A stretch of 64,000 nucleotides of DNA, taken from positions 1 through 64,000 of the forward strand of contig CAVSFO010000014.1 of NCBI GenBank assembly GCA_963727245.1. The letters run 5' to 3'. This stretch comes from JBKQVT01 sp963727245. GTDB taxonomy: Bacteria; Planctomycetota; Planctomycetia; Pirellulales; Thermoguttaceae. Shown here piece after piece: positions 18,128 to 26,226 of this stretch (position 1 is its first letter; the number at the start of each line of letters is the position of its first letter). The translations under genes and the position numbers were made by a program. The notes beneath the pieces are model-generated. The model worked only from the letters and a program-made list of their open reading frames with translations. It was not told where the DNA came from and did no database searches.

Positions 18128-19333
18128 ATGTTCGATCAACTTTACACGTCTCCCGTCGCAGTAGCGCGTCATTGCTCAGGCCCCTTGTTGGAAGAGCGGC
18201 TGGCCTTCCTGACACATCTCGCAGACCAGGGCTACACCCCTAATGGCTTGCGTAAGAGGGCGCGTCGTCTGCTGGTAATTGCACAGATGCTTGGATTGGC
18301 CAGCCGGCCTCGAAAGGTCCTGACTCTCGCCGAGGTTGAACGCAAAATGGCCGGCCAGCGCCGCCTCTATTATCTCCTTGCCGTCCGATGGCTCCAGTTT
18401 ATGGGGCGTCTGCAACAGCGATCCGCCCCGCTCACCCCCTGCGCGAAGACGATCAAAGCGTTCGCTGACTACATGGAGCATGAAGCGGAACTGTCGCCCG
18501 TGACCATTTACAACCGTTGTTGGTGGATCAGGCGGTTCTTCGAGCGACTGCGTGTCAAGGGGGGGGTTCTGCACGAGATCACTCCTCATCGGATCGACAT
18601 GGCGTTTCAGAAGTTGCTCGAACCAGGAGGTCATTCGCGGACGGCAATTCAACGCTGCGCCGACTCGCTTCGGGCTTTCTTTCGTTTTGCGGAAGCACAG
18701 GGCTGGTGCCGTAAAGGATTGGCGGCGTCCATTCGGGCTCCGCGTGTCTTCGCGCAAGCATCGTTGCCAGTGGGGCCATCGTGGGACGATGTGCGACGGT
18801 TGCTCGCCATGACCGAAGGTGACCAGCCGGATAACATCCGTGCCCGACCAATACTGATGTTGCTCGCCATCTACGGCCTCCGGGCTGGGGAGGTGCGCCG
18901 TCTGCGGCTGGATGATTTGGACTGGGAACATGAAGCGTTCCACGTTGTATGCTCCAAGACGAGGCGGGTCCGAACCTATCCGCTAACGCGATCCGTCGGC
19001 GATGCCATCCTGCGTTACCTGCAAGAGGTGCGACCGCGATCATCATATCGGGAAGTGTTCTTGTCACTGCGCCCTCCTTTCCGGCCGGTGCAGGTGTCGC
19101 TGTGGTGTATCGTTGGCAGACGCTTGCGATCCCTACACCTGTCACTTCCACACTACGGGCCTCATGCCCTGCGTCATGCCTGCGCGACGCGATTGCTGGC
19201 CGCCGGCCTGTCTCTCAAGGAGATCGGCGACCAACTGGGACACACGGCCCCCGACAGCACGCGAATTTATGCCAAGGTCGATCTCGTCGGCCTCCGTCAG
19301 GTGGCTGATTTCGACCTGGGAGGTGTCCTATGA
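18128..19333 (+). CDS. ritA: RIT tyrosine recombinase A
   Basis: 401 residues from the ATG at 18128, with GGAGG a few bases upstream. The catalytic segments are YGLRAGEVRRL (Arg I) near residue 255, HALRHACATRL (H-x-x-R) near 345, and QLGHTAPDSTRIYAKV (GH plus nucleophile Tyr) near 375. The long N-terminal half is a core-binding SAM-like domain. It overlaps ritB by four bases (19330-19333). Together with B and C it should carry out site-specific integration and excision of the element; why three are needed is not known. Confidence 0.9.
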   Translation: MFDQLYTSPVAVARHCSGPLLEERLAFLTHLADQGYTPNGLRKRARRLLVIAQMLGLASRPRKVLTLAEVERKMAGQRRLYYLLAVRWLQFMGRLQQRSAPLTPCAKTIKAFADYMEHEAELSPVTIYNRCWWIRRFFERLRVKGGVLHEITPHRIDMAFQKLLEPGGHSRTAIQRCADSLRAFFRFAEAQGWCRKGLAASIRAPRVFAQASLPVGPSWDDVRRLLAMTEGDQPDNIRARPILMLLAIYGLRAGEVRRLRLDDLDWEHEAFHVVCSKTRRVRTYPLTRSVGDAILRYLQEVRPRSSYREVFLSLRPPFRPVQVSLWCIVGRRLRSLHLSLPHYGPHALRHACATRLLAAGLSLKEIGDQLGHTAPDSTRIYAKVDLVGLRQVADFDLGGVL

Positions 19334-20265
19334 ACCTTCAACGCTTGATCGAACAGTACATATCCTTTCGACAGTCGCTTGGATCGCCATTTACCTCGGA
19401 GGCAGTCACTCTCCGGGCTTTCGGCCGTGTTCGTGGCACGCGAGCCAGCATTGCCAGTGTTCGCGTTGAGCATGTCGATGCGTTCCTGGGCAAAGCCAGG
19501 CCGGTGACCAGGTATTGGTTCGTCAAGTTGAACTGCTTGCGGCCCTTCCTCCAATATGCCGTGAGCCGTGGCTACATCACCAAAGCGCCTCTTCCCACCG
19601 TAATGCCGAAGCAGTCGCCGGCATTCGTTCCCTATATCTACACGCGGGAAGAACTCCATTGCCTTTTCCAAGCGATTGAGCCTCACCCGCGTGGCAATAG
19701 CGTCCTGGAACCAGCGACGATCCGCACGATGATTCTGGTGTACTACGGGGCCGGCTTGCGTTTGTGTGAAGCAACAAACCTGACTCGCGCCGACGTGGAC
19801 TTGAGCCGGTCGCTCCTGACGATTCGGAATACGAAGTTCGGCAAAACGCGACTGGTTCCGGTGGGACCGCAACTGACTCGGGCCTTGGTTCAGTACGACA
19901 GCTCTCGGCGGAGAGGACGACCGGTCGAGGCTCCCTTTTTCGCAACCGCGGGGGGCGGCCCCATCAACACGAGGACACTCGAAAAGAACTTCCGAGTCGT
20001 GTGCGATCGCGCGGGCATCCGTCGGACTGACACGCACGAACAACCGCGAATTCACGACTTGCGCCATACGTTCGCCGTTCACCGTCTCACCTCCTGGTAT
20101 CAGCAGGGCGCGGATGTGCAGCGACTCCTGCATCATCTGTCGGTCTATCTCGGTCATGTCCATTTGCAGGACACGCAGGTGTACCTGAGCATGACGCCCG
20201 AGCTTCTTCGTGCAGCCAGCCAGCGCTTCGAGCGCTATGCCGGGAAGGAGCAACGCCATGCCTAA
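19330..20265 (+). CDS. ritB: RIT tyrosine recombinase B
   Basis: 311 residues. It has YYGAGLRLCEATNL (Arg I) near 140, HDLRHTFAVHRL near 237, and LSVYLGHVHLQDTQVYLSM (GH and Tyr) near 272. The N-terminal domain is shorter than in ritA. The start overlaps the ritA stop and the stop overlaps the ritC start, so all three are co-translated. Confidence 0.9.
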   Translation: MNLQRLIEQYISFRQSLGSPFTSEAVTLRAFGRVRGTRASIASVRVEHVDAFLGKARPVTRYWFVKLNCLRPFLQYAVSRGYITKAPLPTVMPKQSPAFVPYIYTREELHCLFQAIEPHPRGNSVLEPATIRTMILVYYGAGLRLCEATNLTRADVDLSRSLLTIRNTKFGKTRLVPVGPQLTRALVQYDSSRRRGRPVEAPFFATAGGGPINTRTLEKNFRVVCDRAGIRRTDTHEQPRIHDLRHTFAVHRLTSWYQQGADVQRLLHHLSVYLGHVHLQDTQVYLSMTPELLRAASQRFERYAGKEQRHA

Positions 20266-21268
20266 CTCCGATTTGCTGAGCCCCTGGGTCCGCCGGTTCT
20301 TGCTGGAGTACCTCGTTGCCGAACGGAATCTTGCCCGCAATACGCAGAAGAGCTATCGGGATGCGTTGCAGCAACTTCTGCCGTTCATCGCTCGCGCCGC
20401 CCACCGACGGATCGAGCGGCTTCGTGTGGAGGACGTTTCTCCAGCCCGCACCCGAGCTTTCCTTCAGGATTTGGGAAATACTCGCGGCTGCGGGATCGCT
20501 ACGCGAAATCAGCGTCTCGCGGCGATCCATTCCTTGACGCGATTCATCGGTCTGCACAGCCCAGAACACCTGGAATGGTCCGGCCAGATTCAGACCATCG
20601 TGTCGAAGAAAGCTGCGCGTCCGCTGGTTGGGTACTTGGAAAAGGACGAGTTGGATGCGTTGTTGAAAGCGCCCGACCAACGCACTCCCCAAGGCCGTCG
20701 GGACTACGCGGTGCTTCTGTTCCTGTACAACACTGGCGCTCGGGCCGACGAGGTGGCCCAGGTGCGGATCGGCGACCTCGACCTGGGTGCCACATCCAGC
20801 CGCGATGCCTCGTCCGTTGTCTTGCGCGGCAAGGGAAACAAGCTCCGTCGCTGTCCGCTGTGGCCGAGGACCGTTGACGAGTTGCGTCCTCTCATTGAAC
20901 ATCGAGCCGCCTCGCAGCCCATCTTCCTCAACCGCCGCGGCCAACCGCTGACGCGATTCGGGATTCACGCGCTGGTCGAACGCTACGCTGCTCAGGTGGC
21001 AACGAAACTGCCGTCCGTGGCGAAGAAGCGTGTGAGTCCCCACACGATCCGCCACACGACAGCCACCCATTTGCTTCGAGCAGGCGTGGACATCAACACC
21101 ATTCGAGCCTGGCTGGGTCATGTATGCCTCACCACGACCAACGTATATGCCGAGGTCGATTTGGAGATGAAGGCCAAAGCACTTGTGAAGTGTGAGATCA
21201 AGGATGGCAAACCGAAAAAGGATTGGCGAAAGAATCCAGAACTCATGGAGTTTCTGCGAACCCTGTAG
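20258..21268 (+). CDS. ritC: RIT tyrosine recombinase C
   Basis: 336 residues from the ATG at 20258, overlapping the end of ritB by eight bases. The catalytic segments are YNTGARADEVAQV near residue 165, HTIRHTTATHLL near 263, and WLGHVCLTTTNVYAEV near 287. The basic C-terminal tail (KDGKPKKDWRKNPELM) ends 64 bases before the right inverted repeat. Confidence 0.9.
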   Translation: MPNSDLLSPWVRRFLLEYLVAERNLARNTQKSYRDALQQLLPFIARAAHRRIERLRVEDVSPARTRAFLQDLGNTRGCGIATRNQRLAAIHSLTRFIGLHSPEHLEWSGQIQTIVSKKAARPLVGYLEKDELDALLKAPDQRTPQGRRDYAVLLFLYNTGARADEVAQVRIGDLDLGATSSRDASSVVLRGKGNKLRRCPLWPRTVDELRPLIEHRAASQPIFLNRRGQPLTRFGIHALVERYAAQVATKLPSVAKKRVSPHTIRHTTATHLLRAGVDINTIRAWLGHVCLTTTNVYAEVDLEMKAKALVKCEIKDGKPKKDWRKNPELMEFLRTL

Positions 21269-21331
21269 AACGGAAATTATGTGGCGTCCCGCACAACAAC
21301 ACCCGCTGAAATCGCCGACGATCCGTGCTGG

Positions 21332-21365
21332 ACGCCACATAACTGACTGCGCCACAGAAGGACGG
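21332..21365 (-). repeat. Right terminal inverted repeat of the RIT element
   Basis: Exact inverse of 17981-18014. A subterminal 13-bp inverse pair also exists here: TTATGTGGCGTCC at 21277-21289 and GGACGCCACATAA at 21330-21342. The last six bases, GGACGG, match the left junction. Confidence 0.9.
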
Positions 21366-21704
21366 ATTTGCGAACCTTCAACGGCTGCCCTTGGCGTGGA
21401 ACAGTGGATTGCATCACTGCGGGCTACCCGTGCCAGCCGTTCAGCGTCGCCGGCAAACGTCGTGGAGAAGGCGATCCTCGGCACTTGTGGCCTCATGTCC
21501 ATCGAGTCATTGGCGAAGTTGAACCGGCACTCGTATTTCTCGAAAACGTGCCCGGCCATCTCAGCCTCGGATTCGACAAGGTTGCCGCAGACCTTGAAAG
21601 CTTGGGCTACGAAGTTGCGGCGGGGCTCTTTACAGCGGAGGAAGTCGGCGCAAGCCACAAGCGGGAACGATTGTTTATCCTCGCCGTGGGCGACGCCCGT
21701 GGAC

Positions 21705-22601
21705 ATGTCCAAAGGTGGGAGCACATCAAGGGGCGGGGAGCGGAAGAACGAATTGCTCCTGGCGGGGCAAGTGCGCCAGTGGACGGACCAACACATGACG
21801 ACCCGCAGGTGTTGGCGGTCGCCCACGGCGGAGGAAGCAGGCCCGCGATTGGCGACGCTTCAGGACAAGGATGGCGGCCCGCCACGAATCGGCAAGCGAG
21901 TGTACCGCAAGAAGCCCGGCCGCGAACCGGTCAATCAGACGGTGACTTTGGGCCTGCAAGTTCAGCTTTGGCAAACGATCAAAGCGAGCGACGGGGAGAA
22001 GGGCGGCCCGAATCAGAGGGACGGGAAGGGAAATCCGTACTTGCCGATGCAGGCGGTTGCGATGTCAGCGGAGCTTTGGCCGACGCCGAATGTGCCGAAC
22101 GGAGGACGGACGGTGCCCGAGGAACAAATGGCGGCCGGAGTGACGCCGACAGGACGGAAGATTCAGAAACCTTTGGCCAGAACGGCGGAACTATGGCCGA
22201 CGCCGAGAGCCGAGGAGCGGTGCCAATACAACAGCCGCGACGAGTATGTCGCGCTATCCCGCTCTGTAACGAGTTGGCCGACGCCATCCACACGGGACTT
22301 TCGGACGCCCAACAGCCAGGATTCCCAGCAGCGGCGCAACGCCGACTCGAAACGAGGGCAGCAGTTGTGCAATTTTGCTTCCCACGACTCTTCCCTCCCC
22401 GCCCCGACGAACTCGACCGATGGCGCGAAATGCTCGAAATCGACGATGCACTTGCCCCGGCTCAACCCGCTGTTCGTCTGTTGGCTGATGGGTTGGCCGA
22501 GGATCGCGCCGAGTGGCTCCGCCTTCTCGGCAACGGAGTGGTCCCGCTTCAAGCAGCTTATGCGTTCTGCTCTCTTTGGGCTGCTATGTGTTCCGAGGTG
22601 A
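21705..22601 (+). CDS. Second long open frame inside the C5 methylase gene (WPTP-repeat protein)
   Basis: In the frame offset from the methylase, about 298 codons are open from the ATG at 21705. The product has W-x-T/S-P units (WATPVDM just upstream, WRSPTAEEAG, LWPTPNVPNGG, LWPTPRAEER, SWPTPSTRD) and ends RLNPLFVCWLMGWP. Such WPTP...LNPxFVEWLMGWP segments are themselves common in phage methylase-like proteins. The methylase frame over the same DNA reads LADAECAERR and similar. Both frames look protein-like, so this may be overprinting or a frame switch in the past. It has no clear ribosome site. Confidence 0.35.
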   Translation: MSKGGSTSRGGERKNELLLAGQVRQWTDQHMTTRRCWRSPTAEEAGPRLATLQDKDGGPPRIGKRVYRKKPGREPVNQTVTLGLQVQLWQTIKASDGEKGGPNQRDGKGNPYLPMQAVAMSAELWPTPNVPNGGRTVPEEQMAAGVTPTGRKIQKPLARTAELWPTPRAEERCQYNSRDEYVALSRSVTSWPTPSTRDFRTPNSQDSQQRRNADSKRGQQLCNFASHDSSLPAPTNSTDGAKCSKSTMHLPRLNPLFVCWLMGWPRIAPSGSAFSATEWSRFKQLMRSALFGLLCVPR

Positions 22602-22605
22602 CGGC

Positions 22606-22821
22606 ATGACAGCGTACTTCATTGGCGGTGCCTGCGACGGACAGGAGCGAGTAGTCAACACTGACCGGCACTTCATCGACGCCCGGATGGAGACCGGTGA
22701 AGTAATTCGCTATGAACTGCTTGTCGCTTACGGCGACAAGCTGATCTACGCCCATGATCTTAGTCTCTGGCAAGTCATGGACTTGCTTATCGAAAACTAC
22801 TGCGGAATCGAGGAACCATGA
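22606..22821 (+). CDS. Small unknown protein
   Basis: 71 residues, MTAYFIGGACDGQERVVNTD at the start. Its ATG overlaps the methyltransferase stop and its own stop overlaps the next start, so it belongs to the same operon. It has a beta-rich N-terminus and an acidic helical C-terminus. No family is recognised. Confidence 0.6.
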   Translation: MTAYFIGGACDGQERVVNTDRHFIDARMETGEVIRYELLVAYGDKLIYAHDLSLWQVMDLLIENYCGIEEP

Positions 22822-23324
22822 GAATCGTTTTGACCCTGATCCTGGTCCTGACCGCCGGCCTTGCGCAGGCGGCGACTATCACTGTCCCCGCGGGCACCGT
22901 ACTGGTGACGCCGGACGGCAACCGCTACGACATCCCGGACGGCTCGATGCTGGTGACACCGGACCCGATGCCGGTGCCCCCGACAGCGCCGATCTACGAT
23001 CCCTGGCCAGTTTATGTGCCGAACCCTATGCCGGTCCCACCGACCACGCCAATCTACGACCCCCGGCCGGTTTACGTACCGGGATCGAACTTCATCGTGA
23101 ACCCCTACCGGAACCTGGACGCCACGCCCTGGATTTTCTATCCGTCGTGGTATCACCGTCCGTACTTCACCCTGCATCGGCCAGTCGTGACTCCCATGCC
23201 CCGGCCGTTCTTCCCAACCCCGCCCCGACCAATGCCGCCTCGCCCCATGCCGCCACACCCTGCTCCTGGCCCGCACGGCGGCCAACATGGCGGCGGCACA
23301 CGCTCCGGCAGCCATTATCGTTGA
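22818..23324 (+). CDS. Secreted proline-rich protein
   Basis: 168 residues with a signal peptide (MRIVLTLILVLTAGLAQAA). The mature part has two imperfect repeats around PMPVPPTAPIYDPWPVYVPN (about residues 48-90), a W/Y-rich middle and a PMPP-rich, histidine/glycine-rich tail. This composition suits an exported envelope-associated protein. A small Cys/Trp-rich coupled gene precedes it. Confidence 0.65.
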   Translation: MRIVLTLILVLTAGLAQAATITVPAGTVLVTPDGNRYDIPDGSMLVTPDPMPVPPTAPIYDPWPVYVPNPMPVPPTTPIYDPRPVYVPGSNFIVNPYRNLDATPWIFYPSWYHRPYFTLHRPVVTPMPRPFFPTPPRPMPPRPMPPHPAPGPHGGQHGGGTRSGSHYR

Positions 23325-23334
23325 AAGGAACCCT

Positions 23335-23592
23335 ATGAAACGCATCCTTGTGGCGTTGCTGTGGTACGTGTCCCAGGTTGTGCCATTGATTTACCGTACC
23401 CGTTATTGGGACGCTGACCACCAGCTTCATTTTTGCGTCTGGCGGCAGTGGCTCGGCCGCTGCTACAGCGTGGACGACGTGGTGGTAAAGTACGACGCCG
23501 AAATGGAGCGCCGGTGCATTGCCGCCATCAAGCGTGGCGAGTATCAGACGCTCGACGACGTGCTCGGCGAACTGCGAGCCAAGTGCCGGTAG
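23335..23592 (+). CDS. Small protein with a hydrophobic N-terminus
   Basis: 85 residues from the ATG at 23335, preceded by GAAAGGAA. Residues 4-20 are hydrophobic (ILVALLWYVSQVVPLIY) and could be a membrane anchor. The rest is charged, with a YSVDDVVVKYDAE segment. The function is unknown. Confidence 0.55.
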   Translation: MKRILVALLWYVSQVVPLIYRTRYWDADHQLHFCVWRQWLGRCYSVDDVVVKYDAEMERRCIAAIKRGEYQTLDDVLGELRAKCR

Positions 23593-23635
23593 AGCCGCTT
23601 ACCACCTTCCTGTCACCTTAACCTGGAGAGACCCC

Positions 23636-23752
23636 GTGCCCGACAACGGCGATCTGCTGAACCAGCCCGCTTCCGAGCAGCCCGAGGAATGGGACGACGA
23701 AGACGACCTGCGCGGACACGAGTACGACGACAAGGATGCCGACGAAGAGTGA
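23636..23752 (+). CDS. Very short acidic protein
   Basis: 38 residues from a GTG at 23636, with GGAGAG seven bases upstream (MPDNGDLLNQPAS at the start). It is highly acidic (EEWDDEDD, DDKDADEE). The good ribosome site and packed context support translation, but no homology is recognised. Confidence 0.4.
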   Translation: MPDNGDLLNQPASEQPEEWDDEDDLRGHEYDDKDADEE

Positions 23753-23782
23753 GCGTTGCCCGTCAGATTTCAGGAGACTTTT

Positions 23783-24571
23783 ATGCCCGTATTCGCAGTC
23801 AGCGACCTGCACCTTTGTGAACGCGGCCCCAGAGACAACTTCGCCTTCGAGAACCGCGAAGAGCGGTTCACCAACTTCCTCAACATGGTGGAAGCGGCCG
23901 GCGGCCGGCTGCTGATCCTCGGCGATCTGTTCGACTGGTGGAAAGTGCCGGTCGGGTCCGCCATCAACGCCTACTTGCCGCTGGCGGATCGGCTTGCCGG
24001 CATGGGCGCGACGTGGATCATCGGCAACCACGATAACGCCCTGGGGCCGCTGATCGGCTCGAAGCTGATGCTCGACCACCCGCTGTTTCAGCGGTCCTGT
24101 CAGCCGTTCGAGGAAGAGATCGGCGGCCGGCGGTTCGCCTTCCTCCACGGCCATGAGGCTGACCCGTACTGTTGCAATCTGAATCCCGGCGCCGGCGAAA
24201 TCACCGCCATCATCAGCGGGATGTTGGAAGACCGCAACAAGGGACCGTTTACCCCCAGGGGCCATGCTGTTGAAGACGAGTTTGTCGGCACGCTGGAAAG
24301 CGCCCTGACGCTGTGGCGGACATTGACCTTCCAGCACGGCCGGCAGGCCGAGATGGTCGCGGGCGTGGAGACGTACCGCCAAGAGAAGCAGTGCGACGTG
24401 GTGGTCTATGGCCATACGCATCAGCCCGGCCGCATTGGCGACTACCACTTCAACACCGGGTCGTGGGCCAGAACCAATGACACCTACGTCCGCATCGAGG
24501 ACGACGGCGCCACGACCGTCATGGAGTGGATTGGCACATGGTCGAAACCGTGCAACGCGAAGCTGGGCTAG
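23783..24571 (+). CDS. LpxH-like calcineurin-family phosphoesterase
   Basis: 262 residues from the ATG at 23783 (MPVFAVSDLHLCERG), with AGGAG upstream. The metal motifs are in order: SDLHL, LGDLFDWW, GNHDNALG, FLHGHEAD and VVYGHTHQPG. The GDLFDWW form is typical of UDP-2,3-diacylglucosamine pyrophosphatase-like enzymes, though a nuclease or nucleotidase substrate is as likely in a phage. Its 3' end overlaps the ParB-like gene by 34 bases. Confidence 0.8.
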   Translation: MPVFAVSDLHLCERGPRDNFAFENREERFTNFLNMVEAAGGRLLILGDLFDWWKVPVGSAINAYLPLADRLAGMGATWIIGNHDNALGPLIGSKLMLDHPLFQRSCQPFEEEIGGRRFAFLHGHEADPYCCNLNPGAGEITAIISGMLEDRNKGPFTPRGHAVEDEFVGTLESALTLWRTLTFQHGRQAEMVAGVETYRQEKQCDVVVYGHTHQPGRIGDYHFNTGSWARTNDTYVRIEDDGATTVMEWIGTWSKPCNAKLG

Positions 24572-25413
24572 AACGCCTGACGCAGTACGACGCCTTCCCG
24601 GTGCCGTTGAAGCGCATCTACTATGACGCCGACTTCAATTGCCGGGATGCCTTCACGCTGCAATCGGTCTCCGACCTGGCCGAAAGCATCCGGCTGCGGG
24701 GAGGCGGCGTCGAGCTAAAGGGACTGGATTACCCGATTGTGGTCCAGCCCATCGCAGACATGGCGGGCAAGAAGCCGGCCGGCTGCGACTACCGGCTGAT
24801 CGCCGGGCACCGCCGCTACAAGGCGATGGAGGTCTTCCTGAAGTGGACGCGGGTGCCGGCGATGATCCTCGCCGGGCTGAGTGAGCACGAAGCCCGGATG
24901 CTCAACTTCGTCGAGAACCTTGAGCGCAAAGACCTGAATCCTTTGGAGGAGGCTCGGGCACTGGCCCGCCTTTACCCGGAGGGCGTGAGCCTGCGAGTGG
25001 CCGCCGCGGAATTGAAGCGGCCGACCGGATGGGTCCATGACCGTCAACGCCTTTTGACGCTCCCCGAGGAAGTGCAGCAGTTCGCGGCAGCGGGGCTGCT
25101 TGCCATGTGCAACGTCAAGGTGCTGGCGGCACTGCCGCCCGAAGAGCAGATCACCGCCGCCCGCAAGATCGTTCATGTGAAGCAGGAACATGGCAAGACG
25201 GCATCCATGCGGCACCTGGACCCGTCGTGCCGCCGCAAGTTCGGCTACCGCAAGTCGAAGGCCGAAATCAACCGCATGGTCGCCAAGATGCTCGGGTGCG
25301 GCATCACCGGACTGGCGCCGCGGCTAGGGGCTTGGTGTGCGGGCTACATCAGCGACGCGGAAATCGAACGGGATATTCAGAAAGCAACTCTAACTTCGGA
25401 CGGCGATTGCTGA
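24538..25413 (+). CDS. ParB-like protein (second of two)
   Basis: 291 residues from the ATG at 24538. It keeps the classic ParB signatures: DYRLIAGHRRYKAMEVFL (box II) near residue 85, NFVENLERKDLNPLEEARAL (box III) near 125, and then an HTH (SLRVAAAELKRPTGWVHDRQ). It is a more canonical ParB than the gene at 9200. It has no ParA partner. Orphan ParB proteins in phages can act as transcription regulators or partition adaptors. Confidence 0.85.
   Translation: MVETVQREAGLERLTQYDAFPVPLKRIYYDADFNCRDAFTLQSVSDLAESIRLRGGGVELKGLDYPIVVQPIADMAGKKPAGCDYRLIAGHRRYKAMEVFLKWTRVPAMILAGLSEHEARMLNFVENLERKDLNPLEEARALARLYPEGVSLRVAAAELKRPTGWVHDRQRLLTLPEEVQQFAAAGLLAMCNVKVLAALPPEEQITAARKIVHVKQEHGKTASMRHLDPSCRRKFGYRKSKAEINRMVAKMLGCGITGLAPRLGAWCAGYISDAEIERDIQKATLTSDGDC
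25386..25413 (+). promoter_or_regulatory. Weak fourth match to the promoter-like repeat
   Basis: AACTCTAACTT followed after 10 bases by TTGCTGAT matches the two conserved halves of the 43-bp repeat. The spacing is one base longer and the 3' half diverges. It lies 21 bases before the gene at 25434, the expected place for a promoter. Confidence 0.3.
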
Positions 25414-25433
25414 TTCAACCGGTGGGGCATCAC

Positions 25434-25805
25434 ATGACGACCTTGGCGGAAAAACTGCGAAATGAGCCCGGCATCGACGTGCGACGGCTTCCGCCGGGCA
25501 CCCGCCTTTTCATCGAGACGGAGAACCACGTCTACGAAATGAAGGCGGTGCTCGCCAGTGCGGGACTGTTGGAAATCACGTCGAGTGACCCGGCGCTGCA
25601 CCTGCCAACCGTGGGACAGTACCTCGGCGGTCAGTTTCCGCCTGATTGCACGGTGGAAGGCTGGATCGGCCAAGGGCTGCTCATGTTCATCCGCTTTCGC
25701 AACGGCCGCTACACGTCTGCTCCCGTCAGGTCCGCTGAAGTCATGGGCGACACCTGGCGCTACACCGTATTCGAGGCTGCGGAGATTCCCGGCGTGTGCC
25801 CATAG
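25434..25805 (+). CDS. Unknown protein
   Basis: 123 residues, MTTLAEKLRNEPGIDVRRLP at the start. It is predicted beta-rich, with a GGQFPPDCTVEGWIGQGLLM segment in the middle and an IRFRNGRYTSAPVRSAEVMG strand pair. No membrane segment or known motif. It follows the weak promoter-like match. Confidence 0.6.
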   Translation: MTTLAEKLRNEPGIDVRRLPPGTRLFIETENHVYEMKAVLASAGLLEITSSDPALHLPTVGQYLGGQFPPDCTVEGWIGQGLLMFIRFRNGRYTSAPVRSAEVMGDTWRYTVFEAAEIPGVCP

Positions 25806-25854
25806 GCACTGAACGCGCGGGAGCCCCCACAGTCACCAACCCTTTGGAGAACCC

Positions 25855-26226
25855 ATGTACGTCTGCCTCTCTGCACTTGCCCTGTTCGTCCTGGCCAGCA
25901 ACCTCCATTGCCGGAGCAAGATGCGCCGGGCGCAGGTTGAGGCGTGGGTCGCTCGCCAATGTATGGAAGGGTACAAGCATCAACTGACCGAGCAGGTCGA
26001 TCGCGGCCGTTTCCGTGAGGCCGTGCTGCTCACCGAAGTTGGCAAGATCGCATTGGACTGGGCCAAGGCCACCGTCGTGGCGGATGCCTGGAAATCCTAC
26101 GCCCTTGGCTACGAGGTGTTCTGTGAGGCCACCTATGACGGCGACGACGCTGGCGTCCTGAACGCCGGGGCCGAGATCGCGTCCGCCCGCAACACCCTCC
26201 AAGCCCTGGGTGAGTACAACGCATGA
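25855..26226 (+). CDS. Unknown protein with hydrophobic N-terminus, coupled to DNA polymerase
   Basis: 123 residues. Residues 4-15 are hydrophobic (CLSALALFVLAS) and may be a short signal or anchor; the rest is helical. The TTTGGAGAACCC upstream is a good ribosome site. The stop overlaps the polymerase ATG at 26223. Confidence 0.55.
   Translation: MYVCLSALALFVLASNLHCRSKMRRAQVEAWVARQCMEGYKHQLTEQVDRGRFREAVLLTEVGKIALDWAKATVVADAWKSYALGYEVFCEATYDGDDAGVLNAGAEIASARNTLQALGEYNA

Larger units (their letters stand above)
17955..21365 (+). mobile_element. RIT (recombinase-in-trio) element
   Basis: Three overlapping tyrosine recombinase genes in one direction are flanked by 34-bp perfect inverted repeats at 17981-18014 and 21332-21365. 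GGACGG occurs at both outer edges (17955-17960 and 21360-21365). The insertion lies inside a C5 methyltransferase gene whose two halves rejoin in frame at GGACGG. Copies of the octamer TTATGTGG, direct or inverted, sit at 17961, 17973, 18004, 18061, 21277 and 21335. This gene trio with terminal repeats is the definition of RIT elements. The left end carries 26 extra bases (17955-17980) forming a 14-bp stem dyad, probably the recombination core. Confidence 0.9.
17786..22609 (+). pseudogene. Phage-type C5-cytosine methyltransferase interrupted by a RIT element
   Basis: The 5' part (GTG 17786 to 17960) encodes motif I, LTSLSLCSGGAGLDLGL, up to QAPLWT. The 3' part (21366-22609) resumes with LRTFNGCPWRG, the catalytic TAGYPCQPFSVAG, FLENVPGHLS, SHKRERLFILA and LRLLGNGVVPL. 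Joining the two at the GGACGG shared by both sides gives an uninterrupted frame, ...PLWTDLRTFNG..., of about 470 codons. As present in this sequence the gene is inactivated, with no full-length product. Excision would restore it. The distal part also contains a second open frame (see 21705..22601). Confidence 0.85.
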
